Assembly (NCBI RefSeq): GCF_016650635.1
Contig: NZ_JAEKFI010000004.1
Location: forward strand, 1,622,001 to 1,686,000
Length of the DNA: 64,000 bases
Source of the DNA: Pseudomonas sp. TH43
GTDB lineage: Bacteria > Pseudomonadota > Gammaproteobacteria > Pseudomonadales > Pseudomonadaceae
Direction of reading: 5' to 3'
Positions 52,469 to 60,837 of the stretch are shown here, one piece after another; within the stretch, counting starts at the first letter, position 1; the number at the start of each line of letters is the position of its first letter. The notes below the pieces were generated by a model, which was not told where the DNA came from, searched no databases, and worked only from the letters and a program-made list of their open reading frames with translations. Position numbers and translations under genes: made by a program.

Positions 52469-53446
52469 TCAAGGCAACAGAATTGTTGAACCTGTCGTGC
52501 GTCGCGCTGACAACTCGGTCTGCGCTTTGGCCGCCTCAGCCAACGAATAGCGCTGGCTGATAGCCACCTTGATCTTGCCGCTGATGATCATCTCAAACAG
52601 CTCGTCCGCCATCCGCTGAAGGTTCTCGGCATTGTTGGCATAAGTTGCCAAGGTCGGCCGGGTCACGTACAGCGAGCCTTTCGCCGAGAGAATCCCCAGA
52701 TTCACCCCGTCCACCGCCCCCGAGGCGTTCCCGAAGCTCACCACCAGCCCGCGCGGTGAAACGCTGTCCAGCGACGTCAGCCAAGTGTCCTTGCCGACAC
52801 CGTCGTAGACCACCGGGACTTTCTTGCCATCGGTCAGCGCCAGCACGCGCTCGGCAACGTTTTCGTGGCTGTAATCGATGGTCTCCCAAGCGCCATTGGC
52901 TTTGGCCAGATCAGCCTTGTCTTTCGAGCTGACGGTACCGATCAACTTCACGCCCAACGCCTTGGCCCATTGGCAGGCCAGCGAGCCGACGCCCCCGGCC
53001 GCGGCGTGGAACAGAATGGTTTCGCCACCCTTGAGTTCATAGGTCTGGCGCAGCAGGTATTGCACGGTGAGGCCCTTGAGCATCACCCCGGCGGCGGTTT
53101 CAAAACTGATTGCGTCCGGCAGCTTCACCAGGTTGGCTTCAGGCAAAACGTGCAACTCGCTGTAGGCGCCCAGCGGGCCACTGCCGTACGCCACGCGATC
53201 ACCGACCTTGAACCGGGTGACCTCGCTGCCCACTGCATCGACAACCCCTGCGCCTTCTGCGCCCAGACCGGACGGCAAGGCTGGTGGCGCATACAGACCG
53301 CTGCGGAAATAGGTGTCGATGAAATTCAGGCCGATGGCCTTGTTGGCCACGCGCACTTGGTTGGGGCCGGGTGCGGCGGGTTCGTAGTCAACATATTCGA
53401 GCACTTCGGGGCCGCCGTGGGTGCGGAACTGGATACGCTTTGCCAT
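52469..53446 (-). CDS. qor: NADPH:quinone oxidoreductase
   Basis: The 325-residue zeta-crystallin/Qor-type member of the medium-chain dehydrogenase family. It reduces quinones with NADPH and has no zinc ligands. The N-terminal GroES-like fold (IGLNFIDTYFRSGLYAPPAL) is followed by the Rossmann motif AAAGGVGSLACQWAKALG. It is divergent from hemF. The 162-base gap contains the ANR-type box. Confidence 0.95.
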   Translation of the reverse strand: MAKRIQFRTHGGPEVLEYVDYEPAAPGPNQVRVANKAIGLNFIDTYFRSGLYAPPALPSGLGAEGAGVVDAVGSEVTRFKVGDRVAYGSGPLGAYSELHVLPEANLVKLPDAISFETAAGVMLKGLTVQYLLRQTYELKGGETILFHAAAGGVGSLACQWAKALGVKLIGTVSSKDKADLAKANGAWETIDYSHENVAERVLALTDGKKVPVVYDGVGKDTWLTSLDSVSPRGLVVSFGNASGAVDGVNLGILSAKGSLYVTRPTLATYANNAENLQRMADELFEMIISGKIKVAISQRYSLAEAAKAQTELSARRTTGSTILLP

Positions 53447-53496
53447 CTGCCTGCTCTCCTTGGGTCTTTCGTAAGCCCCCTATCCAACTCCCATGC

Positions 53497-53540
53497 TTGA
53501 TCTTCGTCAACTGCGGCGCGCCGGTTTGCGGTGGTATGCT
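53497..53540 (+). promoter_or_regulatory. ANR/DNR box and -10 element of the hemF promoter
   Basis: TTGATCTTCGTCAA (53497-53510) matches the ANR/FNR consensus TTGAT-N4-ATCAA with one mismatch. A -10-like TATGCT lies at 53535-53540. The predicted start near 53546 puts the box centre about 42 bases upstream, the usual place for an FNR-type activator. From established work, hemF of P. aeruginosa is under ANR/DNR control. Confidence 0.75.
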
Positions 53541-53608
53541 ACGCGCCCATTTGCGTCGACCCCCGCCTGCGGGGCGCCGCGTAGTGATGCCCGATTCAAG
53601 GTGAAGCC

Positions 53609-54523
53609 ATGACGACCCGCACCGACGCCGTAAAGGCCTATCTGCTCGACCTGCAAGACCGCATCTGCGCCGCACTCGAAAACGAGGACGGCGGCACGCG
53701 CTTCGTCGAAGACGCCTGGGCCCGGCCGGCCGGCGGTGGCGGTCGCACCCGCGTGATCGAGAACGGCACGCTGATCGAAAAGGGCGGCGTCAACTTTTCC
53801 CATGTGTTCGGCAGCGGCCTGCCGCCGTCGGCCAGCGCCCATCGCCCGGAGCTCGCCGGTCGCGGTTTTGAAGCCCTCGGCGTGTCGCTGGTGATTCACC
53901 CACACAACCCGCATGTGCCGACATCCCACGCCAACGTGCGCTTTTTCATCGCCGAGAAGGAAGGTGAAGAGCCGGTCTGGTGGTTCGGCGGCGGCTTTGA
54001 CCTGACTCCGTATTACGGCAACGAAGAAGACTGCATCCACTGGCACCGCGTCGCCGAGCAGGCCTGCGCGCCCTTCGGGCCGGACATCTACCCACGCTAC
54101 AAGGCCTGGTGCGACACCTACTTCCACATCAAGCATCGCCACGAGCCACGGGGCATCGGCGGGCTGTTCTTCGATGACCTGAACGAGTGGGATTTCGACA
54201 CCAGTTTCGCCTTCATGCGTGCCATCGGTGACGCCTACATCGACGCCTATCTGCCCATCGTGCAGCGCCGCAAGCACGATGCATTCACCGCGCAGCAACG
54301 CGAGTTCCAGGAATTCCGCCGTGGCCGTTACGTCGAGTTCAACCTGGTTTATGACCGTGGCACGCTGTTCGGCCTGCAATCGGGCGGGCGTACCGAATCG
54401 ATCCTGATGTCGCTGCCGCCGCAAGTGCGCTGGGGCTATGACTGGAAGGCTGAACCCGGCAGCGAAGAAGCGCGCCTGACCGAGTATTTCCTGCAGGACC
54501 GCGACTGGCTGGCCGAGGCCTGA
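53609..54523 (+). CDS. hemF: oxygen-dependent coproporphyrinogen III oxidase
   Basis: HemF converts coproporphyrinogen III to protoporphyrinogen IX using oxygen, late in haem synthesis. It has 304 residues. Family blocks include GGVNFSHVFG, VIHPHNPHVPTSHANVRFF, WWFGGGFDLTPYYGNEEDCI, HRHEPRGIGGLFFDDLN and GRYVEFNLVYDRGTLFGLQS. aroE follows 9 bases later, so the two are probably cotranscribed. An ANR-type site precedes it. Confidence 0.98.
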   Translation: MTTRTDAVKAYLLDLQDRICAALENEDGGTRFVEDAWARPAGGGGRTRVIENGTLIEKGGVNFSHVFGSGLPPSASAHRPELAGRGFEALGVSLVIHPHNPHVPTSHANVRFFIAEKEGEEPVWWFGGGFDLTPYYGNEEDCIHWHRVAEQACAPFGPDIYPRYKAWCDTYFHIKHRHEPRGIGGLFFDDLNEWDFDTSFAFMRAIGDAYIDAYLPIVQRRKHDAFTAQQREFQEFRRGRYVEFNLVYDRGTLFGLQSGGRTESILMSLPPQVRWGYDWKAEPGSEEARLTEYFLQDRDWLAEA

Positions 54524-54532
54524 GGATTTCTG

Positions 54533-55354
54533 ATGGATCGTTACGTCGTTTTCGGTAACCCGATCGGCCACAGCAAATCGCCGATGATTCACAAACTGTT
54601 CGCTGAACAGACTGGCCAAAGCCTCGACTACAGCACTTTGCTGGCGCCGCTCGAAGATTTCGCTGGTTGCGCCACGGCGTTTTTCCAGCAAGGTCGCGGC
54701 GCCAACGTCACCGTGCCGTTCAAGGAAGACGCCTACCGTCTGGCCAACAGCCTGACTGCCCGTGCGCAACGTGCCGGCGCGGTGAACACCTTGAGCAAAC
54801 TGGCCGACGGCTCGCTGCTCGGCGACAACACCGACGGCGCTGGACTGGTGCGTGATCTGACGGTGAACGCCGGGTTCAGCCTGAGCGGCAAACGCATTTT
54901 GTTGCTGGGTGCCGGAGGCGCAGTGCGTGGCGCGTTGGAACCGTTGCTGGCGGAAAAACCGGCGTCGGTGATCATCGCCAATCGCACCGTGGACAAGGCT
55001 GAGTTGCTGGCCGAGTTGTTCTGCGACCTGGGGCCGGTATCGGCCAGCGGTTTTGATTGGCTGCGCGAGCCGGTGGACGTGATCATCAACGCCACATCGG
55101 CGAGCCTGACCGGTGATGTGCCGCCGATTGCGCCGAGCTTGATCGAGCCGGGCAAAACCCTGTGCTACGACATGATGTACGGCAAGGAGCCGACGGCGTT
55201 CTGCCGCTGGGCCAGCGAGCAGGGTGCGGCGGTGTCGATGGATGGTTTGGGGATGCTGGCAGAACAGGCGGCGGAGGCGTTCTTTTTGTGGCGTGGGGTG
55301 CGTCCGGATACGGCACCGGTCCTGGCCGAGCTACGCCGACAACTAGCGCAATAA
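54533..55354 (+). CDS. aroE: shikimate dehydrogenase
   Basis: AroE reduces 3-dehydroshikimate with NADPH in the aromatic amino-acid pathway. It has 273 residues. The substrate site is NPIGHSKSPMIH near the N-terminus, with the catalytic Lys in NVTVPFKEDA and the Asp in NTDGAGLV. The NADP-binding loop is LLLGAGGAVRGAL and the phosphate-binding segment is IANRTVDKA. It closes the hemF-aroE unit. Confidence 0.98.
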   Translation: MDRYVVFGNPIGHSKSPMIHKLFAEQTGQSLDYSTLLAPLEDFAGCATAFFQQGRGANVTVPFKEDAYRLANSLTARAQRAGAVNTLSKLADGSLLGDNTDGAGLVRDLTVNAGFSLSGKRILLLGAGGAVRGALEPLLAEKPASVIIANRTVDKAELLAELFCDLGPVSASGFDWLREPVDVIINATSASLTGDVPPIAPSLIEPGKTLCYDMMYGKEPTAFCRWASEQGAAVSMDGLGMLAEQAAEAFFLWRGVRPDTAPVLAELRRQLAQ

Positions 55355-55358
55355 CCCT

Positions 55359-55447
55359 TGTAGGAGTGAGCCTGCTCGCGATAGCGGAGTGTCAGACGCA
55401 AATGCTTCAACTGATACTCCGCTATCGCGAGCAGGCTCACTCCTACA
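55359..55447. repeat. long inverted REP pair (TGTAGGAGTGAGCCTGCTCGC family)
   Basis: The two arms are inverted copies of about 37 bases with one mismatch, separated by only about 15 bases. They lie between convergent aroE and the SulP gene and could form a very long hairpin. Confidence 0.93.
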
Positions 55448-55469
55448 GGGGGATGCGGTGTTTGTTGAA

Positions 55470-57038
55470 TTAATCCTCAAACCGGATCGGACATTTCTCC
55501 GGCCCTTCAAGCTTCCTCAATTCCTCCACCACCTGCGGCCGCGCCCCACGCAGGGTCAAACTGCGACCCTGGCTCAGCAAGCGCCGTGCCTCCTGATGCA
55601 GCATCTCAACCCCCGAATAATCGATGAAGTTGATCTGCTGCGCCTCGATCACCACGCGCGCGCCGTGCAAGCGTTGCAGACGCACTTGCAGGTAATGGCT
55701 GGCGCCGAAAAAGATCGAGCCGCCGACCCGCAGCACATCGTCCTCGTCGTCACGCCAATGCTGCACGCGCGGTTGCGACGTGCGCTTGAGGTAGAAGAAC
55801 AGCGACGCGAGCACCCCGGCATAGATCGCCGTTTGCAACTCCAGCAGCAATGTGGCGAGACACGTCAGGGCCATGACCACAAACTCGGCACGGCTGACCC
55901 GCAGCAATGCGCGGATGCCACGATGATCGACCAGTCCCCAAGCGATCAGCAGAATGCTGCCCGCCATCGCCGGGATCGGAATGTGCGCGATCAGCCCGGC
56001 GCCGAAAATCGCGAACAGCGCGACCCAGATTGCCGAAAACACTCCGGCCAGCGGCGAGCAGGCACCTGCCTCATAACTTAATCCCGAGCGGGTGAATGAT
56101 CCGGCGGACAACGATCCGGAAAAGAACGCCCCGACAATATTCGATAAACCCTGCGCACGGACTTCCTGGTTGGCATCAAGCAATTGCTGCGAGCGCGCAG
56201 CAATCGAGCGGGCAATCGACAGGCTGGTGACCAGCCCGAGCATGCCCACCGCCACGGCGCTGGGCAGCAAGCGCAGGATCAAATCCAGGTCCAGCGGCAA
56301 CCCGCTGAAGGGCGGCAAGCGGCCGACAAAAGCGCTGACCAGATGCACGTGGCCGAACATCGCCGGCCACAGCCACACCAACACGCTGGCCAATACCAGC
56401 GTGATCAACAGCGTAGGCCAGCGCGGCAGCAGTTGTTTCAGCACCACGCCGACCACCACGGTAGCGATGCCGAGCAGCAAAGAGGGTTTATCCACAGCCC
56501 CAAGGTGTTGCAGCAAATCCATCAGGCTGGCCAGCGCCGTGGCTTTCGCTGGCAGTTCCAGCCCGAGCAGATTCGGCAACTGCCCAATGGCGATCACCAC
56601 GGCCGCGCCGAGGGTGAAGCCGAGCACCACCGAATGCGAGACGAAGTTCACCAGCGCGCCAAAGCGCAGCAAGCCAAGCAGCCACTGGAAAATCCCTGCC
56701 AGAAACGTCAGCAACAGAATCAGAGTGATGTAGTCCTGCGAGGCCGGCACGGCCAATGGGCTGACGCTGGCGTAGAGCACGATCGAAATCGCCGCCGTCG
56801 GCCCGCAGATCAGATGCCACGAAGAACCCCACAGGCAAGCAATCAACACCGGGATGATCGCGGCGTAGAGGCCGTATTCGGGTGGCAGGCCGGCGATCAG
56901 CGCGTAGGCAATCGACTGGGGTAAGGCGAGAATCGCACCGCTGAGGCCGACGATCAGGTCCCGTCCGACGCTGGCGCGGGTTTGCCGCGGGAGCCAGGTG
57001 AGGAAGGGCAAGAGTGAGCGGCGACTGGGGAAGGCCAT
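55470..57038 (-). CDS. SulP-family inorganic anion transporter with STAS domain
   Basis: A 522-residue inner-membrane transporter, probably for sulfate. The N-terminal ~400 residues form the SLC26/SulP membrane domain (LIVGLSGAILALPQSIAYAL, IAGLPPEYGLYAAIIPVLIA, FFSGSLSAGSFTRSGLSYEA), and the C-terminal STAS domain carries VVIEAQQINFIDYSGVEML. It lies next to the choline-sulfate genes, on the same strand. It could move the sulfate released by the choline sulfatase. The direction of transport and the substrate are inferred. Confidence 0.92.
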   Translation of the reverse strand: MAFPSRRSLLPFLTWLPRQTRASVGRDLIVGLSGAILALPQSIAYALIAGLPPEYGLYAAIIPVLIACLWGSSWHLICGPTAAISIVLYASVSPLAVPASQDYITLILLLTFLAGIFQWLLGLLRFGALVNFVSHSVVLGFTLGAAVVIAIGQLPNLLGLELPAKATALASLMDLLQHLGAVDKPSLLLGIATVVVGVVLKQLLPRWPTLLITLVLASVLVWLWPAMFGHVHLVSAFVGRLPPFSGLPLDLDLILRLLPSAVAVGMLGLVTSLSIARSIAARSQQLLDANQEVRAQGLSNIVGAFFSGSLSAGSFTRSGLSYEAGACSPLAGVFSAIWVALFAIFGAGLIAHIPIPAMAGSILLIAWGLVDHRGIRALLRVSRAEFVVMALTCLATLLLELQTAIYAGVLASLFFYLKRTSQPRVQHWRDDEDDVLRVGGSIFFGASHYLQVRLQRLHGARVVIEAQQINFIDYSGVEMLHQEARRLLSQGRSLTLRGARPQVVEELRKLEGPEKCPIRFED

Positions 57039-57090
57039 GGGTCCTCGCGGTTGGGGTTTTCAGGCAAGCCTATCAGGACACAGCAATCAT

Positions 57091-57223
57091 TGTGGGGAGG
57101 GGATTCATCCCCGTTCGGCTGCGCAGCAGTCGCAAAACCATCGCATTCGGTTTACCTGATACACCGTGAATACTGGATTTGGCGCCACTTCGCAGCCCAA
57201 CGGGGATAAATCCCCTCACCACA
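57091..57223. repeat. inverted pair of a different palindrome family (GGGGATAAATCCCCTC type)
   Basis: A unit at 57091-57123 and its near-complement at 57191-57223 each contain a GGGGAT...ATCCCC stem and a flank resembling TTCGGCTGCG/CGCAGCCCAA. The spacer is about 67 bases. It is unrelated in sequence to the other REP pairs in the window and fills the gap between choX and the SulP gene. Confidence 0.85.
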
Positions 57224-57249
57224 GGAAGTGGGTCAACTGTTGGTTATCG

Positions 57250-58170
57250 TTACAGCTTGGCTTTTACGGCCGCCAACGCATCCTTCCCGTCAGCCGTCTT
57301 CACGCCGTCCAGCCATTTATCCAGCACCGCCGGATTCGCCTTGATCCACGCCTTCGCCGCGTCGGCATTGCTGACTTTCTTGTTCACCACCTCGGCCATG
57401 ATGCTGTTCTCCATCTCCTGAGTGAACGAAAGATTGGTCAGCAATTTACCCACATTCGGACACGCCTCGGCATAGCCTTTACGCGTCAAGGTAAACACGC
57501 TGCCGGTATCACCGAAGTATTTCTCGCCACCCTTCAGATAATGCATTTTCAACTGCACATTCATTGGGTGCGGTGTCCAGCCGAGGAAGGTGACGAATTT
57601 CTGTTTCTTCACCGCCCGTGACACTTCAGCCAGCATCGCCTGTTCGCTTGACTCGATCAGCTTCCACTGGCCCATGTCGAAATCATTCTTCTTGATGATT
57701 TCCTGCAGCGAGATATTCGCCGGCGCCCCGGAGCCGATGCCGTAGATCTTGCGCTCGAATTTGTCGGCGTACTTGTTCAGGTCGGCAAAGTTATGCACAC
57801 CCGCGTCCCACACGTAGTCCGGCACAGCGAGGGTGAACTCGGTGCCGTCGAGGTTCTTCGCCAGTTGCGTGACATCACCGGTTGCGACGAACTTATCGTA
57901 GAAACCCTGCTGCGCCGGCATCCAGTTGCCGAGGAAGACATCCACCTGGCCGTCCTTCAAACCGCCAAAGGTGATCGGCACCGCGAGGGTGTCGACCTTG
58001 GCCTTGTAGCCCATGCCGTCCAGCAGAAACCCGGTGATCGCATTGGTCGCGGCGATGTCGCTCCAGCCGGGGTCCGCCATCTTCACCGTTTCACAGCTTT
58101 GCTCGGCAAATGCCGAGGCGCTGCTCAGCGCGAGCAGGCCAACCGTCACTACTGTGGATAACTTACGCAT
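57250..58170 (-). CDS. choX: choline ABC transporter substrate-binding protein
   Basis: A periplasmic choline-binding protein of 306 residues. The start at 58170 yields a clean signal peptide (MRKLSTVVTVGLLALSSASA FA). The mature part belongs to the OpuAC/ChoX glycine-betaine-type family (VKMADPGWSDIAATNAITGF, LGNWMPAQQGFYDKF, TFLGWTPHPMNVQLKMHYL), with aromatic residues suited to quaternary ammonium groups. It lies 16 bases after betC and probably binds the choline released, or choline sulfate itself. No permease or ATPase gene follows, so it must share one encoded elsewhere. Confidence 0.93.
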   Translation of the reverse strand: MRKLSTVVTVGLLALSSASAFAEQSCETVKMADPGWSDIAATNAITGFLLDGMGYKAKVDTLAVPITFGGLKDGQVDVFLGNWMPAQQGFYDKFVATGDVTQLAKNLDGTEFTLAVPDYVWDAGVHNFADLNKYADKFERKIYGIGSGAPANISLQEIIKKNDFDMGQWKLIESSEQAMLAEVSRAVKKQKFVTFLGWTPHPMNVQLKMHYLKGGEKYFGDTGSVFTLTRKGYAEACPNVGKLLTNLSFTQEMENSIMAEVVNKKVSNADAAKAWIKANPAVLDKWLDGVKTADGKDALAAVKAKL

Positions 58171-58186
58171 GGACTTCCCCTTAACA

Positions 58187-59701
58187 TTATTGGTTTTGGC
58201 AGGGTTGTGGATAACGTGCTTTGCGTTCCAGATCATCGAGGTCGATGTGGTTGCGCATGTACTGCTGACTGGCGTCTACCAGCGGCTGGTGATCCCAGCT
58301 CTTCAGCTTGCCGATGGTTAACGCTTCGGCGACAAAACGGCGACGGCGCTGGCTGGCGAGTACCTCGCGGTGAATGGCCTGGATGTCCCATTTGGCGCGT
58401 GCCTCGGCGAGAAATTCGTCGAACAGTTGGCGATGTTGCGGTGATTGGCTGAGTTCTTCCAATTCGCGTGGATCGTTGGCCACGTCGAAAAGCAGACAAG
58501 GGTCGCTTTCACTGTAGATAAATTTGTAGGCGCCGCGACGGATCATCATCAGCGGACTGTTCGTGCCTTCGGCCATGTATTCGCCGAAGACCTCGTCGTG
58601 GCCGCCCTGCCCTTGTAGATGCGGCAGCAGTGAACGTCCATCCAGCGGCAGACCTGGTTCCAGCGTGCCGCCGGCGAGTTCTACAAACGTTGGCAAAAGA
58701 TCGGCGGTGGATACGGCGGCACTGACGCGGCCCGCGCCGAACTGCCCCGGCGCACTTATCAACAGTGGTACGCGGGCCGCCATTTCGAACCAGTGCATTT
58801 TGTACCAGAGGCCTTTCTCGCCAAGCATGTCGCCGTGGTCACCGGAGAACACGATGATCGTGTCATCGATAAGCCCGGTTTCCTCCAGCGTTTGCAGAAG
58901 TTTGCCGACGTTGGCGTCGATATAGCTGCACGCACCGAAGTACGCCCGGCGCGCATCGCGAATCTTGTTCACAGGCAGCGGTTTATCCCACAGGTCGTAA
59001 ACCTTGAGCAGACGCTGGGAGTGCGGATCCAGATCGTGTTGGTCCGGTGTTGTAGGCACCGGGATATCGGCATCGTCGTACAAATCCCAGAAGGCCTTGG
59101 GAATCGTGTACGGATCGTGTGGGTGCGTCATCGACACCGTCAGGCAGAACGGCTGATCGCCGTCCTCACGGATGTGGTCGAACAGGTATTGCTGCGCCTT
59201 GAACACCACCTCTTCGTCGAAATCGAGTTGATTGGTCCGCACGCACGGTCCGGCCTGCAATACCGAGGACATGTTGTGATACCAGGTCGGCCGCACGTCC
59301 GGCTCATCCCAATTCACTGTCCACCCGTAGTCAGCCGGGTAGATATCACTGGTTAAACGTTCCTCATAGCCGTGCAGTTGATCCGGGCCGCAAAAATGCA
59401 TCTTGCCCGACAGCGCGGTGCGATAGCCGAGCCGGCGCAAGTAGTGGGCGTAAGTCGGCACATCAGCAGGGAAATCGGCAGCGTTGTCGTAGGCGCCGAT
59501 CTTGCTCGGCAACTGGCCGCTGACCAGGGTAAAGCGCGACGGCGCGCACAATGGGCTGTTGCAGTAAGCGGCGTCGAACACCACACCTTGTTCGGCGAGG
59601 CGGGAAAGATTCGGTAGTTTGATTGGCGACGGGCCGTAGAACGGCAACATTGGCGCGGCCATCTGATCGGCCATGATGAAAAGAATATTCTTGCGCTTCA
59701 T
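58187..59701 (-). CDS. betC: choline-sulfatase
   Basis: BetC hydrolyses choline-O-sulfate to choline and sulfate, feeding glycine-betaine synthesis and sulfur supply. It has 504 residues. The start at 59701 gives MKRKNILFIMADQMAAPMLP. The sulfatase signature C-x-P-x-R is Cys52-Arg56 (LCAPSRFTLVSGQLPSK), where the Cys is converted to formylglycine. Metal-site residues appear in IMADQ and VFSGDHGDMLGEKGLWYKMH. choX follows 16 bases on, and the LysR gene is divergent. Confidence 0.96.
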   Translation of the reverse strand: MKRKNILFIMADQMAAPMLPFYGPSPIKLPNLSRLAEQGVVFDAAYCNSPLCAPSRFTLVSGQLPSKIGAYDNAADFPADVPTYAHYLRRLGYRTALSGKMHFCGPDQLHGYEERLTSDIYPADYGWTVNWDEPDVRPTWYHNMSSVLQAGPCVRTNQLDFDEEVVFKAQQYLFDHIREDGDQPFCLTVSMTHPHDPYTIPKAFWDLYDDADIPVPTTPDQHDLDPHSQRLLKVYDLWDKPLPVNKIRDARRAYFGACSYIDANVGKLLQTLEETGLIDDTIIVFSGDHGDMLGEKGLWYKMHWFEMAARVPLLISAPGQFGAGRVSAAVSTADLLPTFVELAGGTLEPGLPLDGRSLLPHLQGQGGHDEVFGEYMAEGTNSPLMMIRRGAYKFIYSESDPCLLFDVANDPRELEELSQSPQHRQLFDEFLAEARAKWDIQAIHREVLASQRRRRFVAEALTIGKLKSWDHQPLVDASQQYMRNHIDLDDLERKARYPQPCQNQ

Positions 59702-59749
59702 GTGATCGCGGCATTCCATAGTGAATATTTATGCGACATTGCTGCGATC

Positions 59750-59768
59750 GAGCATGGAGTCCATGCTC
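59750..59768. promoter_or_regulatory. 19-bp perfect palindrome in the betC/LysR intergenic region
   Basis: GAGCATGGAGTCCATGCTC reads the same on both strands around a central G. It lies between the divergent betC (start 59701) and LysR gene (start 59816), where the regulator should bind. No other intergenic palindrome of this quality was seen nearby. Confidence 0.65.
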
Positions 59769-59815
59769 TGTCGGGTAAAGCCCGTGACGGGCAATGACTA
59801 GGATAAGCACAGCTT

Positions 59816-60766
59816 ATGTATGAAGCCCTTGGTGATCTGTCGCTCGACCTGTTGCGTGCTTTCGAGGCCGCGGCCCGGCAGCGCAGTTTCACTGCGGCGG
59901 CGGTCGAGCTGGGCACCACACAACCGGCGATCAGTCAGCAGATCAAACGGCTGGAGGAACAGCTCGGCACACGCCTGTTTGATCGCATCTACCGGGGCAT
60001 TGAGCTGACTGAAGTTGGCGTCATTCTGTTCGAACAAGTTAGCCTTGGTTTACAGAACATCGACGCAGGATTGAGCGCAATCAGCGCACAGCAGCAACAT
60101 GAGGTGCTGCAAGTCGCCACCGATTTCGCCTTCGCCGCGTATTGGCTGATGCCGCGCCTGCACCGCTTCCACGAAGCCAATCCGCACGTCGATGTCAGCC
60201 TGGTCACCAGCGAACGCAACCACAACATGCTGCGCACCGATATCGACGTCGCCATCCTGTTTGGCGATGGTCGCTTTAAGCAGGGAGAAAGCCATTGGTT
60301 GTTCAGCGAAGAAGTATTCCCGGTGTGCAGCCCGCAATTGCTCAAGGATCGTCCGACGCCCCTCGGTGCTCAGGCCTTGCTGGAATTGCCGCTGTTGCAC
60401 CTGCGCGGGGAAAACAGCAGTAACTGGTTTGACTGGAGTGGTCTGTTTCGCGAGTTGGGCATCAGCACGCCGCCGGCGCCGGGGCAGTTGCGTTTCGACA
60501 ATTACACGCTGTTGATTCAAGCGGCGATCGGCGGCCAAGGCGTGGCAATTGGCTGGCGGCACCTTGTGGATAACTTGCTGACCCAAGGTTTGTTGTGTCG
60601 GCCGATTGCTGAAACGACGCTGTCGCGGTTGGGGTATTACGTGGTGCTGCCACAACGCAAACGGCGTGGGGTGTTGATTCAGCAGTTTGTGGATTGGTTG
60701 ATGGCGGAACAGGCTGGCAGCGCTGAATCTCTCAGTGGGTTGGCATTGCCTTCGATTGCGGTTTGA
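59816..60766 (+). CDS. LysR-family regulator of choline-sulfate use
   Basis: A 316-residue LysR-type regulator. The winged helix-turn-helix (residues ~8-65, LLRAFEAAARQRSFTAAAVE, TTQPAISQQIKRLEEQLG) is followed by the effector domain (ATDFAFAAYWLMPRLHRFHE). It is divergent from betC with a 114-base shared upstream region, the classical arrangement for a regulator of the betC-choX unit. In Pseudomonas and rhizobia a LysR regulator accompanies betC. The effector (choline or choline sulfate) is inferred. Confidence 0.92.
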   Translation: MYEALGDLSLDLLRAFEAAARQRSFTAAAVELGTTQPAISQQIKRLEEQLGTRLFDRIYRGIELTEVGVILFEQVSLGLQNIDAGLSAISAQQQHEVLQVATDFAFAAYWLMPRLHRFHEANPHVDVSLVTSERNHNMLRTDIDVAILFGDGRFKQGESHWLFSEEVFPVCSPQLLKDRPTPLGAQALLELPLLHLRGENSSNWFDWSGLFRELGISTPPAPGQLRFDNYTLLIQAAIGGQGVAIGWRHLVDNLLTQGLLCRPIAETTLSRLGYYVVLPQRKRRGVLIQQFVDWLMAEQAGSAESLSGLALPSIAV

Positions 60767-60775
60767 GGATCAGAG

Positions 60776-60836
60776 GATCGCAGCCTGCGGCAGCTCCTGC
60801 ATGAGATCCGTGTAGGAGCTGCTGCAGGCGGCGATC
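60776..60836. repeat. inverted REP pair (GATCGCAGCCTGCGGCAGCTCCTGCA family)
   Basis: Two imperfect inverted arms, GATCGCAGCC...AGCTCC and its complement, lie between the LysR stop and the convergent NAD(P)-binding gene. They are the same family as the pair at 3474-3545. Confidence 0.85.
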
Positions 60837-60837
60837 T

